64,000 nt of DNA, taken from the NCBI RefSeq assembly GCF_900105315.1, contig NZ_LT629766.1:620001-684000 (forward strand), given 5' to 3'. Under the pieces are notes generated by a model that was not told the origin of the DNA, searched no databases, and saw only the letters and a list, made by a program, of their open reading frames with translations. This stretch comes from Brevibacterium siliguriense (lineage in GTDB: Bacteria > Actinomycetota > Actinomycetes > Actinomycetales > Brevibacteriaceae). Position numbers and translations under genes: made by a program. Below, piece after piece: positions 36,352-45,407 of this stretch; positions within the stretch are counted from its first letter, which is position 1, and the number at the start of each line of letters is the position of its first letter.

Positions 36352-37689
36352 GTGAGCAACGACCAGGGCTATGACGGTCTGAGGACCCCTCCGCAGGACG
36401 TCGAGGCAGAGCAGAGCGTGCTCGGTGCGATGCTGCTGTCGAAGGACGCCATCGCCGACTGCGTCGAGACGATGAATGGCGACGACTTCTACAAGCCCGC
36501 TCACGAAACCATCTACGAGGCGGTCCTCGACCTCTACTCCCGCGGTGAGCCAGCGGACTCGGTGACGGTGGCGAACTACCTGACGAAGACCGGTGACCTC
36601 TCCCGCGTCGGCGGCGCCGCCTACCTGCACACCCTCATCTCCTCCGTCCCGACCGCCGCCAATGCCGGCTACTACGCCGCGATCGTCAGCGAACAGGCCG
36701 TCCTGCGCCGCCTCGTCGAGGCCGGCACCCGCATCGTGCAGATGGGCTACGACGCCGAGGGTGACACCGATGACGTCGTGAACTCCGCTCAGGCGGAGAT
36801 CTACAAGGTCACCGAACGCCATACGACTGAGGATTACGTCGTTCTCTCCGACATCCTCGGCGAGGTGGCCCAGGAGATCGAACGCAACGGCAACACCGAC
36901 GGGCAGACTGCCGGTGTGCCCACCGGCTTCACCGAGTTCGACAACCTCACCAACGGTCTGCACCCGGGCACGATGATCGTCATCGCCGCGCGTCCTGGTG
37001 TCGGCAAGTCGACTCTGGCGCTCGACTTCATCCGCTCGGCCGCGATCCACAATGATGCGGCCGCTGTGTTCTTCTCGCTCGAGATGGGCAAGAACGAACT
37101 CGTCATGCGTCTGCTCTCGGCCGAATCGGAGATCCCGCTGCAGAACCTGCGTCGCGGCGAACTCAGCCCGCACGACTGGACGACCTTGGCCGCGACCGAG
37201 GCCCGGATCAACAATGCGCCTCTGTTCGTCGACGATTCTCCGAACATGGCACTGACCGAGATCCGCGCGAAATGCCGACGGCTCAAACAGCAGCACAATC
37301 TGCAGATGGTCTGCGTCGACTATCTGCAGCTGATGTCCTCGGGCAAGCGCGTCGAATCCAGGCAGCAGGAGGTTTCGGAGTTCTCCCGTTCGCTGAAGCT
37401 GCTGGCCAAGGAGCTCGAGGTGCCGGTCATCGCTCTGTCCCAGCTCAACCGCGGCAGCGAGCAGCGCACGGACAAGCGGCCGATGATCTCCGATCTGCGT
37501 GAGTCCGGGTCGATCGAGCAGGACGCGGATATGGTCCTCCTCATCCACCGTGAGGACATGTACGACAAGGAACACGAACGTGCCGGTGAGGCCGACATCA
37601 TCGTCGCCAAGCACCGTGCCGGTCCGACGATGGACATCCCCGTGGCGTTCCAGGGCGCGAAGTCCCGGTTCGTCAACATGCCGCAGTGA
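36352..37689 (+). CDS. dnaB: Replicative DNA helicase DnaB
   Basis: The 445 residues comprise an N-terminal primase-interaction domain (about 1-120, PQDVEAEQSVLGAMLLSKDA), a linker and a RecA-like motor (about 185-445) with Walker A ARPGVGKSTLALDF (about 216-229), Walker B MVCVDYLQLM and the arginine-finger region AKHRAGPTMDIPV. No intein interrupts the protein. GAGGAAGAGG stands ahead of the GTG at 36352. It sits some 10 kb after rplI rather than next to it, with accessory genes in between. Confidence 0.97.
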   Translation: MSNDQGYDGLRTPPQDVEAEQSVLGAMLLSKDAIADCVETMNGDDFYKPAHETIYEAVLDLYSRGEPADSVTVANYLTKTGDLSRVGGAAYLHTLISSVPTAANAGYYAAIVSEQAVLRRLVEAGTRIVQMGYDAEGDTDDVVNSAQAEIYKVTERHTTEDYVVLSDILGEVAQEIERNGNTDGQTAGVPTGFTEFDNLTNGLHPGTMIVIAARPGVGKSTLALDFIRSAAIHNDAAAVFFSLEMGKNELVMRLLSAESEIPLQNLRRGELSPHDWTTLAATEARINNAPLFVDDSPNMALTEIRAKCRRLKQQHNLQMVCVDYLQLMSSGKRVESRQQEVSEFSRSLKLLAKELEVPVIALSQLNRGSEQRTDKRPMISDLRESGSIEQDADMVLLIHREDMYDKEHERAGEADIIVAKHRAGPTMDIPVAFQGAKSRFVNMPQ

Positions 37690-38360
37690 TGAGCGGCAGT
37701 GCGAGCTCCAGCCGCTGGAACCAGGGCAGCCGGAACCCGCTGAGCATCGTCATCACCGGTGTCGTCTTCCTCATCGGCATCGGCCTGGTCTTCACCGTTG
37801 GATACCTGTTCGCGTCCGTGCTGCTGGTGACCATCATCCTCGGGTGCGTCTTCTTCGTCGGCATCACGTTGACCACGCGGGCGATCATGGGCACGCGTTG
37901 GGCGTATTGGTACACCGGTCCGTTCGTCGCCATCGCGCTCATCGGCACGGTGATGCTCGCCGAGGATGTGGCATTGTCCGAGGCGGGCGAGCTCACCGAA
38001 GTGGTCATCGTCGACCACGAGGTCGACGTGACGACCCAACACAATTCGAACGGCAGGCACGCTCGGAAGGTCTACACGCACACCTACTCTCTCGAACGCA
38101 CTGACGGCAGTCCGGTCGCCGAACCGATGATCTACCGCGGCAAGGACGGATTCGACGGCTTCGACGAAGGCGATACGATCTCTGTCCTCATCGATCCGGG
38201 CGGGAAGGCACCGACCAAACCGGCCGAGGACGTCGATCTGCCCGCCGATATCGGGATCCTAGTCACCGGGCTGGTCACCTCGGGGATCGTATTCCTCATC
38301 TGCCTCATCGTGCTTCTGCTGCGCTGGACGCGTGCGCCGTCACAGCAGCACGTGCGCTGA
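37686..38360 (+). CDS. DUF3592-like membrane protein
   Basis: The 224 residues have three N-terminal hydrophobic segments (about 18-40, 42-62, 75-92), an extracytoplasmic beta-rich domain (about 100-185) and a final transmembrane helix (about 190-213). The arrangement resembles DUF3592 proteins; the function is unknown. GTG 37686 overlaps the dnaB stop, so translation is coupled to dnaB, though a functional link is not implied. Confidence 0.7.
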   Translation: MMSGSASSSRWNQGSRNPLSIVITGVVFLIGIGLVFTVGYLFASVLLVTIILGCVFFVGITLTTRAIMGTRWAYWYTGPFVAIALIGTVMLAEDVALSEAGELTEVVIVDHEVDVTTQHNSNGRHARKVYTHTYSLERTDGSPVAEPMIYRGKDGFDGFDEGDTISVLIDPGGKAPTKPAEDVDLPADIGILVTGLVTSGIVFLICLIVLLLRWTRAPSQQHVR

Positions 38361-38414
38361 CGACCCGAAGTCAGGGCGCTGACGACCCGGTGTCGGTCGT
38401 GGGGGTGTGCCACT

Positions 38415-39329
38415 ATGGCTGACATGGACACCACTCCCAACGATCTGCTTGTGCTGTTGGCCGTCTCCCGCACCGCAAAGTTCACGACGGCGGCACACAA
38501 TCTCGGGCTCACCCATTCGACGGTCTCCCGCCGCATCGCCGCCTTGGAGAAGGCCTTGGGCGGACGCGTGCTCGCCCGTTCGGATGATGGATGGGAACTG
38601 ACCGAACTCGGAGAGCGAGCCGTCGCGGTGGCCGAGCAGATGGAGACTGCGGTCGCCGAACTCGAGAGTCCCGGACAGGGCCCGGAGACGGTGTCCGGAG
38701 TGGTGCGGATGACCGCGACTGATGGGTTCAGCGCCTATATCGCCTCCCCGGCGGTCTCGAAGCTGCGACGTCGGCATCCCGGGCTGAGCGTCGAGATCGT
38801 CACCGTCACCAGGCAGGCCCTGCAGCAGCGGTCCGGTCTCGACATCGAGGTCGTCGTCGGCGAACCGCGCGTGCACCGGGCGGAGGCCATCAGGCTCGGT
38901 GATTACGAACTCGGCCTCTACGCCTCACGCGACTATCTGGCGGCCAACGGCTTCCCGGCCACGGTCGAGGAAGTCAGCGACCACCGGCTCGTCTATTTCG
39001 TCGATTCCATGCTCCAGGTCGACGACCTCGATGCGCCGAGGCGGCTGTTTCCCGAGATGAAGGATGCACTGACCTCGACGAACGTCTTCGTTCACGTCGA
39101 AGCGACGCGTGCGGGTGCCGGAATCGGATTCCTCCCGTGCTTCATGGCCGACCAGCACACCGACCTCGTCAGGCTCTTCTCCGACTCGGTGGCCGAACGT
39201 TTGCCCTACTGGATGGTGCTCAGGCCCGATTCGATGCGTCGTCCGGTAATCGCCGCGGTCGTTCAGGCACTCCAGGATGAGATGCTCGCCCACCAGGCTG
39301 CTCTCGAAGGCCGGAAGTTGCCCCGGTGA
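38415..39329 (+). CDS. LysR family transcriptional regulator
   Basis: The 304 residues have the N-terminal winged HTH (about 8-65, FTTAAHNLGLTHSTVSRRIA) and a periplasmic-binding-like effector domain (about 92-295). No divergent target gene is present. The hemD-like gene follows directly downstream on the same strand, so the two may be co-expressed. The effector cannot be predicted. Confidence 0.88.
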   Translation: MADMDTTPNDLLVLLAVSRTAKFTTAAHNLGLTHSTVSRRIAALEKALGGRVLARSDDGWELTELGERAVAVAEQMETAVAELESPGQGPETVSGVVRMTATDGFSAYIASPAVSKLRRRHPGLSVEIVTVTRQALQQRSGLDIEVVVGEPRVHRAEAIRLGDYELGLYASRDYLAANGFPATVEEVSDHRLVYFVDSMLQVDDLDAPRRLFPEMKDALTSTNVFVHVEATRAGAGIGFLPCFMADQHTDLVRLFSDSVAERLPYWMVLRPDSMRRPVIAAVVQALQDEMLAHQAALEGRKLPR

Positions 39330-39352
39330 GGCGGCGCGACCAGGATGTGAGC

Positions 39353-40183
39353 ATGAACCAGCCCCAAACTGACGTCGGCGACGAACTGGCCGGACGTCGC
39401 ATCGTGCTCACAGCTCAGCGGCGCGCGGGACAGCTTGCCTCCGCCCTCGAGCGTCACGGTGCCAAGATCGTGCACGCCCCGACCCTGTCCGTCATCCCGC
39501 ATATCGACGACCCTGAACTCGTCACCCGCACCCGTGAACTCATCGAGGACCGGCCGGACATCGTCGTGGTCACGACCGGAGTCGGATTCACCGGCTGGGG
39601 CGACGTGGCTGAAGCCGCGGGTCTGCGCGAGGAGTGGCACTCGATGCTCGCCGGAGCACGGATATTCGCCCGCGGCCCCAAGGCACGCGGAGCGATCCAA
39701 GCGGCAGGACTGAGGGTTCACTGGGTCGCCGAATCCGAGACGAGCGCAGAGATCCAGCAAGTCCTCCTCGGAGAGTGTGTGGACGGTCAGCGCATCGCCG
39801 TACAGCATCACGGTGCCGGCGCCGACGGACTTGATGAGGTCTTCGCCGCAGCCGGCGCCGATGTCCGCTCCCTCGTCATCTACCGGTGGGGTCCGGCCCC
39901 CGACCCGGCTGCCGTGGTCGACGCGGTCCGATTGGTCGCGGAGCGCAGGTGCGATGCTGTGGCCTTCACCTCGGCACCCGGGGCGGCAGCATTCCTCTCA
40001 GCAGCCGAGGAGCAGGGACTGCTGCCGGCCGTGATCGAGGCGTTCAATGAATCGGTGGTGGCGGCAGCAGTCGGCGACGTCACCGCAGCGCCGCTGCATG
40101 AACAGGGCATCAGAACCGTGATCCCCGAGCGATTTCGTCTCGGAGCCCTTGCTCGCGTGCTGATCAGCGAACTTGCCGAGTGA
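39353..40183 (+). CDS. Uroporphyrinogen-III synthase (HemD-like)
   Basis: The 276 residues form two alternating Rossmann-like halves with weak overall conservation, as usual for this enzyme: RRIVLTAQRRAGQLASALER at the start, VVTTGVGFTGWGDVAEAAGL, and VAFTSAPGAAAFLSAAEEQG near the C-terminal hinge. The family cyclises hydroxymethylbilane with inversion of ring D. ATG 39353 follows AGGATGTGAGC; a longer frame from 39326 overlaps LysR. No other haem-biosynthesis gene is near, so it may be a paralogue serving another tetrapyrrole pathway. The 3' end overlaps the convergent GNAT gene by 20 bases. Confidence 0.8.
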   Translation: MNQPQTDVGDELAGRRIVLTAQRRAGQLASALERHGAKIVHAPTLSVIPHIDDPELVTRTRELIEDRPDIVVVTTGVGFTGWGDVAEAAGLREEWHSMLAGARIFARGPKARGAIQAAGLRVHWVAESETSAEIQQVLLGECVDGQRIAVQHHGAGADGLDEVFAAAGADVRSLVIYRWGPAPDPAAVVDAVRLVAERRCDAVAFTSAPGAAAFLSAAEEQGLLPAVIEAFNESVVAAAVGDVTAAPLHEQGIRTVIPERFRLGALARVLISELAE

Positions 40184-40721
40184 TGTCAGTCTGAGGAGAA
40201 CTCTGCGGCGGGGCGGAAGGCGATGACAGGTCCAGAGAGAACACTTCGTGGATCGGTGAGGCGTGCCGCAGCGCAGGGTTGCGCTGCATGCCGAGCTTCG
40301 CGGCGACCCGTTGAGACGCTCGGTTCGCTTGGTGGATGACAGCGACGAGGTGCTGAGCGACTCCGCGGTCGCGAGCATGGTCAAGGCAGGCCCGGGCCGC
40401 CTCGGTGGCAAAGCCCTGACACTGAGCATCGGTCCTCACATGATATCCGACCTCGAGATGAGGGGTCCCATTCACGGTCTGCCAGGTGAGGCCGCAGTCG
40501 CCGATGAACTCGCCTTCATGGGTCTCCGCAATCCACAGTCCGAACCCGTGCTCGGCATAGTTGCGCATGTTCCAGGCGATCCATGCTGCCGCCTCGGCGC
40601 GATCCTTGGGTGCCGGATAGAACTCCATGACCGTGGAATCGCCGAGCAGGGCGGCCATGTCATCGAGGTCGGTCATCGACATCTCGCGCAGTCGCAGCCG
40701 AGACGTCCGGGGAGGGTGCAT
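40164..40721 (-). CDS. GNAT family N-acetyltransferase (RimJ/RimL-like)
   Basis: The 185 residues begin TSRLRLREMSMTDLDDMAAL, typical of the RimJ/RimL subgroup, and contain the acetyl-CoA-binding segment VRTDAQCQGFATEAARACL in motif A. The acceptor is unknown. ATG 40721 was chosen as the first codon of the recognisable domain; the frame upstream runs antisense through pseudogene remains. It converges on and overlaps the hemD-like gene. Confidence 0.82.
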   Translation of the reverse strand: MHPPRTSRLRLREMSMTDLDDMAALLGDSTVMEFYPAPKDRAEAAAWIAWNMRNYAEHGFGLWIAETHEGEFIGDCGLTWQTVNGTPHLEVGYHVRTDAQCQGFATEAARACLDHARDRGVAQHLVAVIHQANRASQRVAAKLGMQRNPALRHASPIHEVFSLDLSSPSAPPQSSPQTDITRQVR

Positions 40722-40775
40722 AGACGTCAGGCTACCGTGTGCCTCTAGGGTGGGACGAGGGATGAAGGGACAGCG

Positions 40776-40993
40776 ATGACACGCACGATGCAGATCAGCG
40801 ACAGCCTGATGATCAAAACGGACGCCGTAGCGCTCTGGGAGCAGGTTGCCGATCCGACCCAGATGGCCCGATGGAGTCCGGAGAACACCGGAGCGACCAC
40901 ATCGCCACACGGGGACGGAGCTTCGCGGACTTCCAGCGATTGAACATCCGGCGGAGGCTCACCGCGATGAAGGATGACGTCGAAAAGCGGTGA
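40776..40993 (+). pseudogene. Remnant of an SRPBCC (polyketide cyclase-like) gene
   Basis: From ATG 40776 the frame reads 55 codons starting MTRTMQISDSLMIKTDAVAL, with the SRPBCC-type stretch DPTQMARWSPENTG, then stops at 40941. In another frame the expected C-terminus appears (FADFQRLNIRRRLTAMKDDV, ending at the stop 40991-40993). About 90 residues of the middle are missing and the two ends are out of frame. An intact relative would have about 150 residues. The assignment rests on recognisable ends only. Confidence 0.7.
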
Positions 40994-41038
40994 CGCGATC
41001 GAAGTGAGGGCGAAACAACGCCGCGCTAACCCGAGCCC

Positions 41039-41337
41039 ATGACAGCGATCGCACAGCCCACAGAGAGCTCCGCCCGCCACGATGTGGAGGGGATGACTTC
41101 CATACCCGCAAATGGGTGCGGCCCGAGGGCCTCAACGCCAACGGATCCCTCTTCGGACGCATCTCACTGACGATGAAGGCGAGGGTGCGCAATATGATCA
41201 CTCGCAGATCCATCCTCAGCATCGACAAGATCGTGTTCGTCGGGGTCGATGAGGCCGGCACTCCGATTCCCCACGGGTATTCGACGATCGCCTACGACCG
41301 AGACCGGATGCCCGAACCACACGGGAAGTTCTCGTAG
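41039..41337 (+). pseudogene. Remnant of an acyl-CoA thioesterase (hotdog) gene
   Basis: The frame ending at the stop 41335-41337 contains FHTRKWVRPEGLNANGSLFG joined directly to SLTMKARVRNMITRRSILSI and DEAGTPIPHGYSTIAYDRD. In intact hotdog acyl-CoA thioesterases of this type about 50 residues lie between those parts, including the catalytic helix, so an internal deletion is clear. The likely start (ATG 41039, reading MTAIAQPTESSARHDVEG) is in a different frame, so there is also a frameshift near 41090-41100. Both ends of the deletion in a normal gene carry a Phe-Gly codon pair, so recombination at a short repeat is plausible. Confidence 0.75.
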
Positions 41338-41382
41338 GAGGGACCGTCGTCGCGGCTCAGAGGTTCCCTGACAGGGTATCCC

Positions 41383-42606
41383 TCAGCCGCCCAGGTAAGA
41401 CAGGGCGCCGACGACCTGTGCCTTCGTCGCGATCTCGAGAGTCGGCTCGATGACGGGGGCGAAGAACGGCGAGTGATTGGCCGGAACATTCGTGATGACC
41501 GTTCCGGCCTCCTCGGCGGCCTGGTACTTCTCGGCATCGAACGACCCGACGAACCAGTAGGTATAAGGGATGCCGAAGGCGTTCGGCAGTTCGCTGAAGT
41601 CCTCCGACGCGGTCGCCGGTGTTGCCTCGAGCACCGCCCCGGCGCCGAAGAACTCGGTGAGCGCCTCGGTGACGGTCTCGTTGACGGTCTCACTGTTGTC
41701 CGTCAGCGGGAACTGGTCGAAGTACTCGAACGTCGGTTCCTTCGGGGTTCCGGCGGCCTCGCATTCGCCGCGGACGATCCGCTCGATCGATGCGATCACC
41801 CGCTTGCGCACCGCGGTGTCGTAGGTGCGGACGTTGAGCAGCAACTCGGCCCGGTCGGGGATGATGTTCGACTTCGATCCGGCGTTCGACGCACCGACCG
41901 TGACGACGGCGAACTCACCCGGTTCGGTCTCCCGGGACACGATCGTCTGCAGACGCAGAACGATCGAGGCCGCGAGGACCACGGGGTCGACGGACAGGTG
42001 CGGCATGGACCCGTGGGCGCCGCGGCCGAAGATCGTGATCTTCACCGAATCCCCGGCCGACATCACCGGTCCGGCAGCGGTGAAGATCTTGCCGGCCGAC
42101 AGCGGCATGACGTGCTGGGCCAGGGCCACATCGGGGGTCGGAACCTTGTCCGTCAGCCCGTCGTCGATCATCGCCTTCGCTCCGGCCGCGTTCTCCTCTG
42201 CCGGTTGGAAGAGCGCGATATACGTGCCTGACCAGGCATCACGATTCTCATTGAGCAGTCGGACCGCGCCGAGGAGGGCGGCGGCATGCATATCGTGACC
42301 GCAGGCGTGCATGACACCGTCGACCTCGGACGCGAAGTCGAGCCTGGTGTCCTCGGTGACGGGGAGAGCATCGATATCGGCTCGGGCCAGGACGGTGGGC
42401 CCTTCCCCGTTCTCGATCACCGTGACGCGACCGGTGCATCCGATACGCTTGACATCGAGTCCCAGACCAGTGAGTTCGGACTCGATGCGCTCAGCGGTCT
42501 TGTGTTCTGCGAGGCTGACTTCAGGATGGCGGTGAAGGTCTTTGTAGACCGCACGCTGCCAGTCCAGCTGGGAATCAATGGAGTCGAGGAATGCTGGTGT
42601 CTTCAC
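41383..42606 (-). CDS. M20D amidohydrolase (AbgB/hippurate-hydrolase-like)
   Basis: The 407 residues have M20D motifs: ARADIDALPV, MHACGHDMHAAALLG (metal ligands), QPAEENAAGAKAMIDDG and an inserted dimerisation lid. The family hydrolyses N-acyl or aminoacyl amides such as aminobenzoyl-glutamate. I chose GTG 42606 because AGGAGA lies five bases upstream; an upstream extension to 42750 looks non-coding. It lies 160 bases behind the AbgT transporter gene on the same strand, which supports uptake of an amide followed by cleavage. Confidence 0.88.
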   Translation of the reverse strand: MKTPAFLDSIDSQLDWQRAVYKDLHRHPEVSLAEHKTAERIESELTGLGLDVKRIGCTGRVTVIENGEGPTVLARADIDALPVTEDTRLDFASEVDGVMHACGHDMHAAALLGAVRLLNENRDAWSGTYIALFQPAEENAAGAKAMIDDGLTDKVPTPDVALAQHVMPLSAGKIFTAAGPVMSAGDSVKITIFGRGAHGSMPHLSVDPVVLAASIVLRLQTIVSRETEPGEFAVVTVGASNAGSKSNIIPDRAELLLNVRTYDTAVRKRVIASIERIVRGECEAAGTPKEPTFEYFDQFPLTDNSETVNETVTEALTEFFGAGAVLEATPATASEDFSELPNAFGIPYTYWFVGSFDAEKYQAAEEAGTVITNVPANHSPFFAPVIEPTLEIATKAQVVGALSYLGG

Positions 42607-42766
42607 CTGGTCTCCTGTGCTCAGGGCGCGGGTGGACTCTCCTGACGCGGATGAGTTCACGGTAACAGCCTTGAACGACGGCTCGACCGACGGACGAGGA
42701 GCCCTGCGACCTCCAGCAAAGACGACCGACCTGCTGGTGTGATCGTTCACCGGACCGGATGCGACT

Positions 42767-44323
42767 CTATCGGGCAGATACGCCCGGACCCAACGGCAGT
42801 CCGATGAGATACCACAGGATGAACAGCACCAACCAGACGATGAGGTTCACCAGGGCGATCGGAAGAACCAACGACATCAGAGTACCGACGCCGGCCGTGG
42901 GTCTGTGCTGTCGGATGAATCCGAGTGCGAGGACGAAGTAGGGGCTCATCGGAGTCAGGCTGTTCGTTGGGGCGTCTGCGATCCGGAACATCGCTTGGGT
43001 GGTTTCTGGAGCAATGTCCAGCAGCATGAGCATCGGGACCAGAACCGGCGCCACGAAGGCGTACATGGCCGACCCTGACGTCAATATGAGGTTGAGGCAG
43101 CTGATGAAGAGCACAGCGACGACGAATATGACGATCGGTGCGGCGCCTAGTCGGTCGAGCAGACCAGCGCCTTCGATGGCGATGACTTGGCCGATATTCG
43201 TCCATTTGAAGTACGCCAGGAACTGTGACGCAGCGAAGAAGAGAACCACCACCGGCACGAGAGCTGACACGCCAGGAGCCATGAGTTCAGGAATGTCACT
43301 GAACTTCTTGATCGCGCCGACGAGGACACCGTAGACGATGCCGACTGTGGTGAAGAACAACATCATGATGACGGCGATATTGTTCATCAGGGGCGAGTCG
43401 ACGATGCTTCCGTTGTCGCCGCGCAGCGGTGACCCTGTCGGTAGGACAGCGAGGACGAGCAGACCGAAGAAGAGGACCGTGGCAATGCCTGCGCCGATCA
43501 TGCCACGTTGCTCAGAGTCCTTGAGCTTCATATCCGGCAGCGGATCCGCGTCGATCGAAGGTTCAGCCGCCTCGAGTGCAGCAACTCTCTTGGCCACGAC
43601 CAGTTCGACGACCAGTGTGATCGACAGTGCCAGCACGATCGACGACGACGCCGAGAAATAGTAGTTCGACAGAGGATTGACACTGTAGTTCGGATCGATC
43701 GTGTGAGCAGCTGCCGTTGTCAGGCCGGCAAACACGGCATCCGTGCCGGTGGGGATGAGACCAACACTGCTCGCACCACCCACGGCGACATAAGCAACGA
43801 CAGCTCCGATGATCGGGCTTCGACCGACCGCTCGATAAGCGATCATAGCCAGGGGAATCATCACAGCAAAAGCCGCGTCGCCAGCGATCTGGGCTGCCAT
43901 GGCAGTGATAGCGATCATGAACGTCACATAACGCGGATTGACCGTTGATAACATCCCCCGCATCAGAGAGGGCAACAAGCCAGTCGCGTCTGCCACGGAG
44001 ACTCCCAACGCGACAACGACAATCAGCCCCAAGGGTGGGAAATTCACGAAGTTCTCGATCGCGCCGTCGAGCATCATCTGGATGCCCTCGGTAGTGAGCA
44101 GACTCTTGACCACCACGGTCTCGTCGTTTGTCGGATTGACCGATGACAGATCCAATCGAGCGAACAATGCGCTGAGCAGAGCGATCGCAATAGCCAGGCC
44201 CACGAATATCCAGAACGGATGCGGCAGTTTGTTTCCTGCTCGGTCCACCGCTTCGAGGGCTTTCATCACTGCCCGAGACAACCGACCTTGCCTATCCTCG
44301 TCGGTTGGTGCTTGAACTGACAT
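42767..44323 (-). CDS. AbgT family transporter
   Basis: The 518-residue polytopic membrane protein has about 11-13 hydrophobic segments and the AbgT family signatures LPHPFWIFVGLAIAIA at the start, ILTSGSAMYAFVAPVLVP in the inner repeat and the re-entrant-loop motif NSLTPMSPYF near the end. AbgT members import p-aminobenzoyl-glutamate or export sulfonamides. ATG 44323 follows TTAGGAGAA, so the upstream ten codons of the open frame are not used. The next gene upstream encodes an isoaspartyl peptidase and the next downstream an M20D amidohydrolase. Confidence 0.9.
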   Translation of the reverse strand: MSVQAPTDEDRQGRLSRAVMKALEAVDRAGNKLPHPFWIFVGLAIAIALLSALFARLDLSSVNPTNDETVVVKSLLTTEGIQMMLDGAIENFVNFPPLGLIVVVALGVSVADATGLLPSLMRGMLSTVNPRYVTFMIAITAMAAQIAGDAAFAVMIPLAMIAYRAVGRSPIIGAVVAYVAVGGASSVGLIPTGTDAVFAGLTTAAAHTIDPNYSVNPLSNYYFSASSSIVLALSITLVVELVVAKRVAALEAAEPSIDADPLPDMKLKDSEQRGMIGAGIATVLFFGLLVLAVLPTGSPLRGDNGSIVDSPLMNNIAVIMMLFFTTVGIVYGVLVGAIKKFSDIPELMAPGVSALVPVVVLFFAASQFLAYFKWTNIGQVIAIEGAGLLDRLGAAPIVIFVVAVLFISCLNLILTSGSAMYAFVAPVLVPMLMLLDIAPETTQAMFRIADAPTNSLTPMSPYFVLALGFIRQHRPTAGVGTLMSLVLPIALVNLIVWLVLFILWYLIGLPLGPGVSAR

Positions 44324-44378
44324 ATTTCTCCTAACCCAGTAATCGAGCACCACTTACCTGCAGCGCTGCAGATGAGGA

Positions 44379-45296
44379 TCACACGTGGGTGTGCGAACCT
44401 GTCGAGTCTGATGACCCGTAGAACATATCGCCGCTGTTGTAAGCGGCTAGACCCGCCCCTTCGGACGGGACGACGATGATTCCTCCCATACCATTGCGTG
44501 CGGCGATTCGGTCGAGGACAGCGACGACAGCTTCGTTTGGCGCAGATCCGCCGACAGCAACTCGGGCGTGCACGCTGTGCGCTGCTACTTCGGTCATGAA
44601 GACTTCCCCGGTTCCGGTGCAGGAGATCGCAAGCGTTCGGTTGTCCGCAAAGGTTCCGGCCCCGATCAGCGGAGTGTCACCGACCCGGCCAGGCTGCTGA
44701 TTGACGATCCCGCCGGTTGACGTTGCCGCTGCGAGATTGCCCTGAGCATCACGGGCGACGGCACCGACCGTGCCATGCTGGAATGCAGGATTCGGGTGCT
44801 CCTGAAAAGCGGCGAGCTCCTGCAACCTCCTTTCGGTGATGAAGTACTCAGGGGCGGCAGTCTCGATCTCCCAGGTGGACAACTGTTCGTCCGTCGGTGC
44901 GGCGAAGAGGAGGTGCTCGGAGTCGTCCATCACTGCTCTTGCGGCAGTGATGGGATTGCGCACGGTGGTGACACCGGTGACCGCGCCCGATGCGCCATCG
45001 CCGGCCATGATTGAAGCATCGAGTTCAGCGGTTCCTGCCGCCGTGAGCGCGGCACCGTGACCAGCATTGAAGTCTGGGGAGTCTTCAAGCTCACGGACGG
45101 CGGCGACGACTGCGTCGACTGCGGATCCGCCGTCGGTGAGTACCGCGTAGCCAGCTGCGAGTACCCTCTCCAGCGCGGCGTGCGCGCTTGCCGTACCGTC
45201 TGCGGTCAAGGGCATCGAGCGGTGACCCGCGCCTCCATGGACAATGAGAAGCGGTTCGGTTCCCTGTCCAAAAGACTGCAGGACGGTTTCGGGCAT
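44379..45296 (-). CDS. Isoaspartyl peptidase / plant-type L-asparaginase (Ntn-hydrolase)
   Basis: The 305 residues have the N-terminal LLIVHGGAGH, SAVDAVVAAVRELEDSP, FNAGHGAALTAAG and the autocleavage/nucleophile site HGTVGAVARDAQGNLAAATS with catalytic Thr directly after His-Gly (about residue 176). Such precursors cut themselves before that Thr to give alpha and beta chains. They hydrolyse beta-aspartyl dipeptides and asparagine. AAGGGA precedes the ATG. It is first in the unit with the AbgT transporter and M20D hydrolase and is divergent from the RpiR regulator. Confidence 0.9.
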   Translation of the reverse strand: MPETVLQSFGQGTEPLLIVHGGAGHRSMPLTADGTASAHAALERVLAAGYAVLTDGGSAVDAVVAAVRELEDSPDFNAGHGAALTAAGTAELDASIMAGDGASGAVTGVTTVRNPITAARAVMDDSEHLLFAAPTDEQLSTWEIETAAPEYFITERRLQELAAFQEHPNPAFQHGTVGAVARDAQGNLAAATSTGGIVNQQPGRVGDTPLIGAGTFADNRTLAISCTGTGEVFMTEVAAHSVHARVAVGGSAPNEAVVAVLDRIAARNGMGGIIVVPSEGAGLAAYNSGDMFYGSSDSTGSHTHV

Positions 45297-45350
45297 GTCG
45301 TGTTCCCTTCATTTGTGCTGAGCGAGAACAGCTTGGCATACTGATTTCAT

Positions 45351-45365
45351 ATCTGCAATTCAGAT
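45351..45365. promoter_or_regulatory. Small palindrome in the divergent rpiR / isoaspartyl-peptidase region
   Basis: ATCTG and CAGAT (45351-45355 and 45361-45365) flank CAATT in the 111-bp region between the two divergent starts. This is a plausible regulator site, but the arms are short. Confidence 0.35.
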
Positions 45366-45407
45366 CACATTTGGAACGTATGTTTCATGTATCGAAAGGT
45401 CTTCACG

